From Tilletia caries (Eukaryota; Basidiomycota; Exobasidiomycetes; Tilletiales; Tilletiaceae), in the NCBI GenBank assembly GCA_032718865.1, contig JALUTQ010000033.1, positions 310,001 through 374,000 on the forward strand: DNA of 64,000 nt, in the 5' to 3' direction. Every line of letters begins with the position of its first letter. The first letter of the stretch is position 1. This document shows positions 22,144-33,730 of this stretch, piece after piece. The translations under genes and the position numbers were made by a program. The notes below the pieces were generated by a model. The model was not told the DNA's origin and made no database searches. It worked only from the letters and a program-made list of their open reading frames with translations.

Positions 22144-25100
22144 TCACCTTGGTCGTCTTGGCGATGATGACGACTCGCCGCCCCCTTCCTTGGGACTCTT
22201 ATCGCAATCGTTGCGTGTATCCCAGCGCAAAGACATTTTCCTGGGGTGTGTAACCGCCGTGTCCAACGATTCTCTGTTCTCGTCGGCGCTCGACGTAAAC
22301 AAGTGGTTCCCAATCAGCGTGGCTTGCGAATATGTAGCGTGCACGGTCGGCCTGTGCGGAGCGTCCAGAGACTCTGGAGCGTCCGGCGTCCTGGGTGTGC
22401 CTGGTATTGAAGGAGATCGTGGTGTACCTGGCACCGAAGGAGACCGTTCACCAGAAGAAAATGGTGCTGTGCCAAACGTTGGCGAGCCATTCACATTCTC
22501 CCCATGAGGCCATACCGCCATCACGGACGAGCACGGCCGGCTGGTTCGCAATGGATGCCGAACCGAGCCCGACTCGCTTTGAGAGTCGAGGCAGCTGCTT
22601 GCCATTTCCTCCTCATCGACATTATCCGTGTCGGAAAATGCAATCGAGTCGTCCTGATGGAACTGCTGTCGGCGTTGGCTAGGTGAGAGCGCTGGTACTG
22701 GCGGCAAGGGCTCAGATTGATATGCATCGAATTTGGCCCGCCGTGTCTCATGCCTTGGCGACGGCGGCTCTTTGTTCGACTTGCTTCGTAGGAGACCTGC
22801 TTCGCTCGAAACCGAACCCTCTATCCCCTCCACGCTCTTTGCGTACTTTCGAGCGTCTTCACTGGTGCTGGTAATATAGCGTTGCACCATCACGCCACTG
22901 GCCGCACTGCCGTAGCGTCGAGGCGTCAGAGCTCCGGTGGGACTGGGCAGCGCTTGCCCACGCGGCACAAGCGAGCTGTTATTGCCTGCAACAGTAGGGG
23001 TCTTGACGTCCGCGTTGTCGGACGAGAGTCGGTAGTGACTGAATGGAAGCGCCGAAGTCCGATTCCCTTCTGCAGCGGTCGGAGGCGGCTGCATGTTCGC
23101 CGCACTTGAACCGACGTACCCATAGTCAGCCACTTGATTGCCCAGCTCCGCCATCTGTGCCTTCTCATCTCCTTGTCCTCCAGCCATCAAACCCAGCCCA
23201 GCAACCCTATTCCGGTGGAAGTATTGCAGGGCTTGCGCGTGTGCGGGATCCATTGCGGGCTCGGCAGTGCTACTGTCGACCGGGCTCCAAATACTCGGAT
23301 TGCGAGACACGGTGTTGCTGTTGACTGGCGTCGGTGAGGCCAACGTGGACTTCAAGCTCTTCAGACGCATAGAGACCAAAGACGTTGCCTTGGAAGCATT
23401 CCGAGCCAGGAGCGTTGCGGAGCCATCAGAATGCTTCGTCTCGGCCTTCGCGAGCTTCTTCGCCTCCCGATTGTTCGTCCATTCCTCAAAGACGCCTTCG
23501 AAGGTCTAGAGGCACGTATAGAGAAGGTCAGCGCACGGCTTTTCAAAGGATTTCTAATGACCAGTTCCAAATAAAATAGACTGACCTTTTGTGAGATCGC
23601 AGTGAAGCAGATGGCACCGAAGACTGATATCACCCATGACGCTACCGCCATATACTTCTCGTACACCACGTTGTTCTCCATAGGTCCGAGCACCGCCTGC
23701 TGATACTGCACCGGCAAAAGCCAGTGCAAGTTGATCACAAAGCCTAGAGTGCCGAGTGAGATGGACCCGTAAATGAAAGATACGTTCGTCATGGCCGAAC
23801 TGTTCACGACAAGGAACCCAGTCAGCTCGATAATGAGTGAAGGATATCACCAGATCTGCCCAGGAAAACTCACGACAGCATCCGGATCCTGGTCTTGCGA
23901 GTGGTCGGCCCGGTGGTCTGTGTGCCCTGCGTCGCCAGTGGGGGGAAGAACACTGACGCTTGTGCCCGCGACATTTCCATATCGGCCGCGATTTCGCCCG
24001 CATTGTGTTGGTCCCATCGCGGAGTCTCCGGCCCAGCTGCATCTGGTCCAGTGACTCGGTCTGCATGGCCTCGGACTGATAGTGCTTCTTTCCGTTGGGA
24101 TTTCATAGCCTTAAGTTGAGAGTGGATGGAAAAAACCAGGCTGGATGAAAGCAGAGGGTACGAAAGGTGTGTCGGTCAGCTTCAGCATTGCGATGCTACC
24201 GAAGAAAAGTGGCAGACTCACAAGCCACCTGATTTCGCCGCGAACATGTTGGACACGAAGTGTGGATCGTAGGTGCGGTCAGCCAAACCATCGTAGCTGA
24301 GCAGGGCATTGTGCCGGAACATCTGACTTACCGCACATCACGTAGAAGAGCAAGAATGCCCAAGCAAAGGCGAGCAGCGTCAGCCATCCGACGCTAGTCC
24401 ACCACCATGCGTCGGTGATGTTTTTCCAGACCTCGGCAGCAGCGTCACAGAGTGCGCCTTGGACAGCATCGTTCTGCGCTACTGCAGCTGCCTCGGCGTC
24501 CCATACTCGCCATTGCTCGACGGCATGCTCTGAACAAGAAAAACACAGCATAGAAAGGACGGGTTGGCTAGAGTCAGCTACTGGATCGAATGGAGTCCAC
24601 TGAAGAGAACAGCTCGAGCGCGACCTATCGCTAGCGGACTCACTGTAAGTCAAGCCCGTTGGAATCGATACGCCAAGACAGGTAGCCGTGAAGAGCAGAG
24701 GTGCGAAGAAGCCGACGAAATTGCACATTTTGGGCCCGGGTACGAGGCGGCGTGGGTCAAAGCCTCTCGCGCGTGTACTGCGATGTAATATACCAGGACT
24801 GGCGAAGACTGAGTTAATGCAAATGGAAGAGGAAACAAGATTGAGTAAGCCGGTGCGGAGATTGGGCAGCTTGCCAGCTCGCGCGACTCACATGTACCCC
24901 ACGCTCCACACCATGCACCGCTGAAAAGCAGGATCCATGGCGTTCCGTTCCAGAAGCCTGTCAAGGTAGGGCTTGCATCCCATTTGTCGATGGCGAGATT
25001 ATTCCACACATCGCAAACCCAAACCAATGCATATGCTGAGGAAGAAGGCGAGCGCAAGCGGAGCAGAACGAGTCAGCTATCAATGCGCTGTAGCTCGATG

Positions 25101-26293
25101 ATAGGGGATCGAGCTGCGCGTCCAAGGGACGACTCACCTGCCTCAAATAGGACGAAGGCTGTGATGGAGCTGGGAAGGAAGCAAAAGTTGCGATCAGTTC
25201 CAAGCTCGCATTTCAATCGTAACGGGGCATCAATCGTACTTGGGAATGATCAAAGAGGACCCTCTCGTCTCTTGAATGCCTGGTATCGACGATGTTGCAA
25301 CAGCGAGGGATGGTGTCAATGGAACAGTCCAGACACAAGAGATTCCGGATCAGAGCACGTACGGAAGAGCCACAGTGTGCGATCCCACAACCGATACAGG
25401 ATGACCAAAAGACCTGCGATGGAAGATAGCAAGGAGGCAAGACCTGGATGAGCTACACACTTCCACGTATATCATGAAGAGACATCAGGATCTCACCTGC
25501 GAAGATAACAAAAGCCAGCCAGACGGTGATGACGATGCTCTGGATAAAGTAGGCGTTCGAGGTAGGCTTGTGGAAGTAGAGCCTCATCCATTGCCGCATC
25601 TCGGTGACATCGTAGTCTGGCAAGTTGGCCTCAAAGTAGTCGATAGGGAGCCGATGGTTTACGAAGCCGTGATGCAGCATGCTATGTGACAGAACTTCGA
25701 GCCCACGGGCGACGAACAGACCGGCCTGACCGATGCCACCTTGAGCAGCCATGATGCGGGGGTGCTTGGGAGGGTTTGATCCTATTCCGAGGGGCGCAAG
25801 AACCAGGACGGCAACGAACGATGGCGCGGTGGTGAGAACGATTTCACTGTGGGTGATAGACGCTCCGTACGCTTCGAAACCCGGCGAAAAGGTCTTGAAG
25901 ACTGTACAAAAGATGAGAAGCGTCGTTCGAAGGGATGCGAAGAGGGATTCAGGAAGGTAAGTGGGACATGGACGTGGAGAAGACCTAGAAGATGAGCGAT
26001 TCGGAGGGGTCAACCGTCAACGTGTGGGCCAGCGTGTGAGGAGAATCTGCGTGGGAGTGGGGATTATTCGCCATGACATACATACCAGCGCCCGCCGCCC
26101 GGAGCACTGCGCGACTGCTGCTACTTGCTTCACCAAGCCACCAGCAGGCAGGAAATACAAACCAGTAGTAGTGAGCAGGACGTGACACGACTGTGATAAT
26201 TGGTGATGCGGCGGTGGTGATGGAAGCTGTGGACAAAAACACGGGTGCAGCGCACAAATATGGTAGCGCGCGGGAATCAATTATATTGCACAT
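22144..26293 (-). CDS. Unidentified multi-pass membrane protein, intron-rich
   Basis: The start is ATG 26293 and the stop 22144. Firm exons in coding order: 26293..26086, 25901..25497, 25413..25363, 25279..25240, 25169..25138, about 25047..24890, then blocks around 24780-24660, 24531-24330 and 24300-24200, then 24109..23874, 23799..23586 and 23505..22144. Three exons are tiny (51, 40 and 32 nt) yet stay in phase. Hydrophobic segments include HYYWFVFPACWWLG, IVLTTAPSFVAVLVLAPLGI, YFIQSIVITVWLAFVIFA, FWNGTPWILLFSGAWCGAWG, MCNFVGFFAPLLFTATCLGV, WLTLLAFAWAFLLFYVMC, SISLGTLGFVINLHWLLP and MAVASWVISVFGAICFTAI, so about eight or nine helices. A Ser/Pro-rich cytosolic-looking tail of about 450 residues follows. 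I do not recognise the family. The junctions near 24,190-24,330 and 24,770-24,900 could not be resolved to one phase; one candidate intron there would be only 35 bp. Confidence 0.65.
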
Positions 26294-28318
26294 GACAATT
26301 AACGACTAATACACCGCAGCCACTGAATCTTATCGCAAAGCTCGTCTATACGCGCACGTATGCACATACGCACGCACGTACGTATGTACTCGTAAGTCTG
26401 TAAGGCTCGAGAATCGAGATTTCGAGATGCCGACGTTCGCCTTCTGGCCCTCTCGTAACAGTACCGCACTACATATATATATATATAGTGGCTAGTCACC
26501 GATCACGATATCGCTAGGACTTTTCAAACATTAATCTATATATGTAGATGTGTGGATATCATATGTTAGTCACTATTATTAGTATACATAGTACTATGTA
26601 CTAACTGCTATATATGTACTATGAATATTTATACGGACATTAATGAGTCGATGTCGCCGACGAACGATGGTCGATGCTGTGCGAATTGCGATGAGCGTAA
26701 TAAGAGCGACTACATTATCGCTGACTTGAATCCGATGCACGTTCGGGAAGAAAGGCAAGGCGGAGGTCAGATATCAGATGGCCAAGCGCTCTCCGCTCGT
26801 TCTGTCGCCGTGTAATATGTTCTCTCCATGTGTACAGTGTCCTACTCCTACTAAACGCGTGGTTGGCACCCGAATTCTGCCGCAGCGCTGGGGTGCGGAA
26901 CGCGGGTGGCCAGAAAGGAATAAGGAAGAATAAAGGAAGGAATAATAGGAAGAAGCAGTTAGGAGAAGAAAAGAAGTACCACCATAAGCAAGTGTTTCGT
27001 AGATGCAGACTTGGGGCTACTAGAGAATGAATAATGAATTCGGAAAGCATGCATGAGTACCGCTGATGTACCGGCTCCAAGATCCAAAACATGCTCCCGA
27101 AATGAGGAACATAACGACGATCTCTCGGGATGTCACTCGTCGGACGTCGAATACATACAGTACATACATATGTACGAGAACGCCCCGCCGTCCCGACTCC
27201 TCCCCAGCGTCGCATCCCAAATCCCAACTCCCAAGTGCGCGAGTGCGCGACCCAACCCTCCCAAATATGTAATAATAAAAAGTTGAGCCAGCGAGGTGCA
27301 ATAAGCTGCAGGCTGCAGGTTGCATAATACTGCTATTGCCAAGTATGGAGCGTAAGTCCGATGCGTGGCTAGACCTGCTTGGTCGATGCGAATATGTATG
27401 TATCTGCACAATGCACACTTCTCCCGTCTCGTGAGTCGCGAGTCGCGCCCCCGCCACAGTCCACACCACGTCCTAATTCCTATACAAACGCACGCGCGAA
27501 CGAGTAAGACTACTTGCCCTACCTGCCGCTCTAGATCTGGCCTCTGAGATCTGAGATCTGAGCCTCTCCAAATAAAGTCCAAACAAAATACTTCGGGGCT
27601 TACTTACTTCGTCGCTCCCGAGAGGCGGGTCCCGGGTCGACTTGGTTCTGTGTGAACACATATATGTGCATAGCGGACTTGGCCCTGCACGCTCTACTAC
27701 TACATATAGGGCGAACGACCGGGGAGCCGATTCTGGGGCGGAGGCAGACGGCACACGCTTTTGAAAGATGGCGGGCGAATAATGTGTGCAAGACCTCGGA
27801 TATCACATTGAGAGAGAGCAAAAAAGGGAAGAGAAAAAACATCCAGGAGACCAGAAGGGTTGTGGAGACGAAAGGGGCAGTAGTAGCCACTACTGGCCAG
27901 ACAGGGAAGACAAGTAGTCAGTTGCAGGGAAACCGTAGTGGCTAAAGGCGTATTAGCGGAGAGAGCGTTCGAGTCGTGGAATGTACGCTGAAGTAAGGTA
28001 AATCATCATTGAGGGAAGCGAGGGCGAATGGCGGGAATGGTTGGAAGGAAAGATGCTGCTGTTGCTTGTCCAGAAAAGATTTGAATTGGTGTGGGGCGTG
28101 GGCCGTCAGGGGAAGAAGATCTGAGCTTGCCTTGATTTTCGATTTTCGAGGTATGATCGTGCCGGGTGGTCGCGCGAGTGGGTAGAGGGAAAATGCGAGG
28201 ACGAGGGCCGAGTAAAAGGGATTCCGTTGAGCTGAGCATCGATGAGATAAGAACCTGGGACGCAGTAAGAGCGAGGATCGAAGATGGACCGCACGAGAGG
28301 GGCCCGGGGGGCTGGTCT
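26294..28318. other. AT-rich, gene-poor intergenic island with alternating purine-pyrimidine tracts
   Basis: About 2 kb with composition unlike the rest of the window. It holds CGCACGTATG-type alternating runs (26351-26392), a short TA repeat (about 26471-26488), a very AT-rich segment (26520-26640), and several TACATATGTA-like palindromes (for example 27160-27175). The first part is the upstream region of the membrane-protein gene. The right end (about 27960-28318) is probably 3' UTR of the Sec14 gene. No convincing coding region. Confidence 0.6.
27160..27175. repeat. 16-bp near-palindrome GTACATACATATGTAC, copy 1
   Basis: The sequence contains the perfect palindrome TACATATGTA. An identical 16-mer occurs at 43422-43437 in another intergenic region. 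Function unknown. Confidence 0.6.
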
Positions 28319-30903
28319 CTACCCCCCACTGACAGGAGGGATGACCCCGACCTCCTCCCCACCCTTCAACATCGTCGCCCCCCACTCATCCTCATCCACC
28401 ATAGCCTCATCCACACTGAACTGCACACCCCGCAACACGCGCTCCAGCTCGTCCGGATCCACCTCCTCGTTCGCCTCATCCTCCCGCCGTGTCGTCGTTG
28501 TCCTCGCGTCCAACCGCCGACGCGCATCCTCGACGAGTAAAGCCGGAAGCTTGTCTAGGCTGAGAACCGCATCATCCAACGGCGCAGGAGCAGAAGCAGT
28601 AGCAGAAGATGGGGGTGGAGGTGGTAAGCGAATCTGCACACTCGACGCACCAGCAGCAGACCGAGCAGCCGCAAAGTATAGGACCGTCACAGATCTGCCA
28701 CTACCGCTGCCACTGACACCGCTCGCAGAATGCTCACCCTGCAGTGCCGGAGCAGGAGCTGTCAAAGGTAGGGTCGACGACGAAGTCACGGCCCCGAGTT
28801 CCGGAGCAGCCTTGTCCGCGGCCGGCGTGACGACATCCGCCGGTGGCGCAAGCGCCAGATCCTCCGCGTGAATCGCAGGCGCAGTAGCATCGCCATCAGC
28901 AACAGCAGTGGCATCCGCATCCGCCGCCGGTGCAGACGACGTCAACCTCGCCACCACGTCCCCCGCCACACTCGCGCCTTTACCCGCGGTCTGCACAGCC
29001 GTCTGCGCCGCCATCTGCGCATACCCCGCGATCCCGCTCAACACCGGAATCGCAGCCTGCGACGCCGTACCCGCTGCCTCGCCCGTAGAGGCTGCGAGCC
29101 CTTTCGCAGAGTCGGCCGCGAATGTCGCGACGGACGACGCTGTGGCGGCCGCCTGACTTGTTACTGATGTTAACGTTGTGGAAGTAGTCGCGGTGTCGGT
29201 GGAAGGCGACGAGGAATCATTAGTGGACGTCAGCGTCTCCGTCGCGTCGCTGAACATCGTGTCCGACGACTTCGGCGCAGGAATGGACGAATCAGCAGCA
29301 GCATCATCTGCCTTGGGCTCTTCAGCAGCGTCCTCAACCTTCTTGACAGGCTCCGACGTGTCCAGCACAGTTTCTTTTGTGTTCGTTTGAACCACAGCTG
29401 AGCCGGGCGTCTTGTTGGGGTCGCCACCTCGGATCAGCCACTCGGACGCGCCGACCTTGGAGTCGCAGATGGTACGGAAGCGCTCGAGCTGTTTTTCCCG
29501 CAGACGGTCGCATGTGCGAAGGAGATCGGGCCAGTACTTGCTGTGGTCGTATGTGGGGTCTACGTTTCCGCCACTGTGGAGGGTCAAGAAGAGAGGCTTA
29601 GCATTTTGGCTGTGTAAGGTGTAGGTGGGAGAGGGCTTGTGGCACTCACTAGTCGGAATTCAACTGTTCGAGAGGTACCTCATGCTTGATAGCCTCGTCA
29701 AACTTGCATTTCTCTCGAGTGACGGGGTCGATGAAGGGTTGAACAGCTGCGAAGAAAGTTTTGAAGATCCAGGGCACTACGGAGGACAAAGGGGATAACG
29801 AAAACAAAGGGGAAACAGTTCGTCAGATCTTGGCGCGTTTCCACACACTCCTGCTGAGGTTGGCTCACCATTGATGCAGAGGGCGATTCCTAGCCTCTCG
29901 ACGTAGTGATTCTGATGATCGACGCGCACAAGAAATCATGGAAATCAGCATGTGGATTCGGCTTACCGCTGAGGCAGGAATCAGTAAAGAAGGGTCAGGT
30001 GCGCTCACCTGGAGTATGTAGAGCATGAGCTTGGCATTGGCAATGCTGGTAGGATTCCGCGACTTGTGTTGGAAGTTGATCAGAAGCGCAAGTTGCTCGA
30101 CACCCGGGGGCATGAGATCGATGGCGCGTTCGAGTATCCAGACGGCGAACTTCATCTGGCGCGGGGATTCCTTGGTGTTGTTCCTCGTTGATACCGAAAA
30201 GAAAAGGGATCGTGACTTGATCAGCACGATGTAGGAGATTTACTCAAAGATGGAGCTATTGACTCACAAGTGCGGCGTCATGTAATGGAGCGGTCTCCCG
30301 CGCTTATCGAATCCCAAAACAGTCTCCTTCCCACACTCCGCCTCCGACTCCAACTCGTCCGGATCGAGCTTATCGACACCATACTCCCTCCTCCATACAA
30401 TGGTGTCCGTGAGCCTCTTCTTGGCGAGGGTGAGATCCCACTTGGCCGCGCGCAAGTAGCGAAGGAGGGATTCGCGCGTGAGAAGACGGAGGGTCTCCCA
30501 TTCGTTGCACTCGCGCTTCTCTGCGTTGGGCGCGGAGGAGATGGGGAAGGTGATCGATGGTTTGGAGAAGTGATCGAGCATGGCGTCATACTTGGTGTTC
30601 TGGTCCTTGGTGAGCTTGGCGTGCTGTGCGGGTGGTTCGGAGGGCGAGCATCCGGGTGCAGGGAGTGGGAAGACGCCTGAGAACGCGTTCAGTTGTCGCT
30701 GCTGTTGGGTTGTGGAAAGTGCCGATGTCTTGCGGTTGACGGCATCGGCCTCGTTCCCGGCGGGATCGAAGAACTTGGCTGATGTGACCGAGGGAGCGGC
30801 TGAGGAAGCGGGCTGAGCCTGACCTGCCTTTCCGCCTGCGCCGGCTTTGCGTCCGAGCTGGAGGGAGTTGAATGCACGACTCAGCATGCCTGTCCGTGGT
30901 TGA

Positions 30904-30935
<32 letters not shown>

Positions 30936-31031
30936 TTGTTGCTGTTGCTGTTGTTGTTGCTCGTCTGGCTGCGGCGGCTTGGAGGCGTGTCCGAGGCTGT
31001 TGTTCTTCTGACGGGGACTGGTGCGGCTCAT
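28319..31031 (-). CDS. Sec14/CRAL-TRIO lipid transfer protein, PDR16-like, with long low-complexity tail
   Basis: Exons in coding order: 31031..30268, 30183..30009, 29911..29869, 29776..29650 and 29573..28319, giving 787 residues with all phases consistent. Residues 25-42 are an uninterrupted run of 18 Gln. The CRAL-TRIO N region starts near LTRESLLRYLRAAKWDLTLA. The lipid-binding lobe includes ETVLGFDKRGRPLHYMTP, NTKESPRQMKFAVWILERA, IDLMPPGVEQLALLINFQ, ILQNHYVERLGIALCIN, VPWIFKTFFAAVQPFIDP and REKCKFDEAIKHEVPLEQL. This pattern is the PDR16/PDR17 branch of Sec14 proteins, which move phosphatidylinositol and sterol-related lipids at ER, plasma membrane or lipid droplets. Beyond about residue 440 an Ala/Ser/Thr-rich tail of about 350 residues is unusual for the family. 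Confidence 0.9.
30906..30959 (-). repeat. CAA/CAG trinucleotide tract encoding polyglutamine (18 Gln)
   Basis: 54 bp of mixed CAA and CAG codons in the N-terminal region of the Sec14-like protein. Mixed codons make it less slippage-prone than pure CAG. Confidence 0.9.
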
Positions 31032-31714
31032 GCTGTCTGTATATGTAGGTACTTATATCGGACGCCTTTCCCGGACACTTGTCTGCGTTGCCTATATACA
31101 CAAGGGGACGCTGGACGGAGAGTTGCTACATATCCAGGCTGCTGGCTTCCGGGCGTGTTCCTTCGCTGGCGTGGGCGGCGCTACTCGGCTCGGTCCGATC
31201 AGATGACATCGTCTTCCGAAACCAACAACACCAAGGCAAGCCTTACTTTTTTACATATGTTTGCTGCTTTGTGAGCTCGGAAGTGTGGCTCCGAAGCACA
31301 TGCACATAATGTATTTCGCCCTGCTTCCACGGGCCCTTCCTCCGTCGAGCGTACATATAGGCGCTTAGGCCTCCTCGCTGACCGCATCGATCCTGACGCC
31401 TGACGCCTGACGCCTGACGAGGACCGCGTCCCACTTCCCCAGATATGTAACGATCGTGAGGCACCACCACAGACCACAGTGTCGGTAACATTAATACGAA
31501 GTTGCGTGGACAGAGAGAGAAAGTCAAAGCCCAACATGACAGATGCAGCAAGGGTAGTAGAGTAAAGCGAAAGCTGTATCGTATCGTAAAGGGAGGCGTA
31601 AAGCAAGTCGTCAAGGGCAGGGCGGAAGGGCGAAGAAATACCGAACAGGGTCGAATGTGGAAAGAGCGCCGGCAAACATCCATAAAGAGTTGGGGCTCCT
31701 AAAACCCGCATCCT
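31032..31714. other. Intergenic: Sec14 promoter and transporter 3' flank
   Basis: The region includes three direct copies of a TGACGCC unit (about 31396-31420) and several TACATAT/TATATAC-type short motifs like those in the 26-28 kb island. No gene seen. Confidence 0.5.
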
Positions 31715-33730
31715 TCAACCCGACGCAAACGCATCGCACGTAAACGGCCGCCGCACGTCGCCCGCCTTGAACAAGTCCGAGATGTCCTTGGCCGAAGAGA
31801 ACGTGCCGCCAACAAGGAGCACAAGACCCATCATGAAGATCGCCGCATTCGCCAACGTCGTCAACACCCGCCTCCAACCCGCGCCAAACAGCAGCGGGCC
31901 TTCCTCCCGGAGGATGAAGTACCAGAACAGCGGCGGGAACGAGAAGCTGAAGCCGGAGATGAAGAGCGAGCTGATGAGTCCTAGCAGGTCGGAGAAGACC
32001 GGGATCGCCTCGGCCACGATGAACGCGATCACTGTCAGACCTGCGTTGAGTCCGACCCAGACACCGATCGACTTGGGCGTCCGGATGAATTCGTGCTTGG
32101 TGCCCTGGTACATTCGCAGATGCAGTGCTCGCGCCACGCACTAATGAGGTCCGATTCAAGAAAATAGGTCAGCGCCTTGCCTCTGCGTAACAGGAAGGAA
32201 CAAGGAGTACGTACCGTTGTGTTGATCGAGCCACTGATGTATATAACTGGAAGCGCCAATCCGAAGGCAACCTTGGCCATCGTCCCGCCCGCAGAAAGGA
32301 GTGCGGGACTCTGGACGTCCTTGCCGACAAAGAGGTAGATAACAACGCCTGCGATCGTGGAAAAAGGGTGTGAGTTCCTCCTTCTCCAGCCTTTCGAAGT
32401 GCCAACAGCCACGTACCTGTGATAGTGTAGATGCAGATTTCGAGAATGCCGAGAGCCCAGCAGGCCTTCTTGTAGTCGCGCGGGTTCTTCAGCTCAGCCT
32501 GGAAGCTGAACTGGGCCACAGCGAAGGAGTACGCAAATGCGATCTGGGTGACCGCCAGCCTATTGGGGGAAATCCAAGAAAAAGGGGAAAAGCTGTCAGT
32601 CGAAGCGTTCGAGGAAACAGTGGAGGAGGCCAGAACAGCACAAGAAAAAAACTCACATCCCCTTGACGAACGTCGTGCCCTCCGCAGGCCACGCAGTCCA
32701 CTCCACAGCAGAGAACCCACCAGGCTGCTGAGCAGCCTGAATACCAGTGGCCACCATAGTGACGAGGATCGCAACAATGATCGACACAAAGTCCACGAAC
32801 CCGAGCCAGGCCACGTCGTGGAACGTCGGCGGCAAGGCGAGGACGAAGAGGATGATGGCCGCGATGACGCCGAAGGCGAGCGAGCAGATTGCGTTGTTGG
32901 AGATGGTCAGGAAGGCGATGGTGCCGGTGAGGACGTGTGAGCCTGTGATCAGAGTGAGCAGGAGATAGAACATGAGGGAGAAGACCTAGAATGTCCCCAT
33001 AAAGCAGACCGTCAGTCCCACAAAATCATTCCCTCGCGCGCGAGCATCTATGCAAAAAACGTACCTCGTAACCGACGCGACCGAACAGCACCCGTCCGGC
33101 ATCTCCGTACGATGCGATCTGTGGGAACCGAACACCCATCTCACCCACATGCAGCGAGGTGTAGATGGCAACCATGCCGATGCCGATGCAGATGATGATA
33201 AAGGGAACCAAGCCGAGCGTCGCCGCGGCCGCTGGCATAGACAGCGACCCGAGCGCAACAGCCTCGACGAGCAGACCTAAAGCAAAAAGAAGAAGAGTCA
33301 GCTCTCTCAACGCCCGCGCTTTCCGTGTGTCAAAGCGAAGGTCGAACTCACAAATCGTCAACCGGGGCCAACTGAGATTCTTGAACCGATGTGCGTCCGC
33401 CTCCGCATCCACTCCCTCCTTGCCAGCAGCACCATACGGCTCCGAGCTGACCTCGGTGACCTCCATCACCATGCTCCGCTTCTCCTCCTTCGCCTTGTCC
33501 ACCGACGCCGCGGACCGGCTGTCGCCTCCGTCGGACGTGTCCGAAGCGAGGTTGGCGTCGCCGGCGGCGGGGGCAGAGTCAGCGTCACTGCTGTGCATTT
33601 GTTGTTGTTGTTCCTTCTTTTCGTGGTCGGAGTGGGAGTGAGTTGCGGCGGCGGCGGCGGGCACGGTGTGGCCGTTGATAGAATTTGTAGCCGTCCGCTC
33701 GCCGGAGTGCTGTGTTGATGGGCTGTACAT
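31715..33730 (-). CDS. Amino-acid transporter, AAAP family (Aa_trans)
   Basis: Six exons in coding order: 33730..33352, 33276..33065, 32985..32657, 32559..32417, 32348..32215 and 32140..31715, giving 540 residues with every phase checked. A disordered cytosolic N-terminus of about 115 residues (Ser/Ala/Asp-rich, with an HSHSDHEKKEQQQQ stretch) precedes about 11 membrane helices. The first helix carries the family signature VALGSLSMPAAAATLGLVPF. Later helices include LMFYLLLTLITGSHVLTGTI, LAVTQIAFAYSFAVAQFSF followed by QAELKNPRDYKKA, VVIYLFVGKDVQSPALLS, and VGLNAGLTVIAFIVAEAIPV. It resembles the fungal neutral/aromatic amino-acid permease group (Neurospora mtr-like); the exact substrate is not deducible. 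The ATG at 33730 was chosen because the 25 codons upstream lack any ATG. Confidence 0.92.

Noticed and set aside
18873..26293. A secondary-metabolite gene cluster around the monooxygenase.
   Set aside because: The neighbours are a coiled-coil protein and an unrelated membrane protein; no synthase, transferase or cluster regulator is present.
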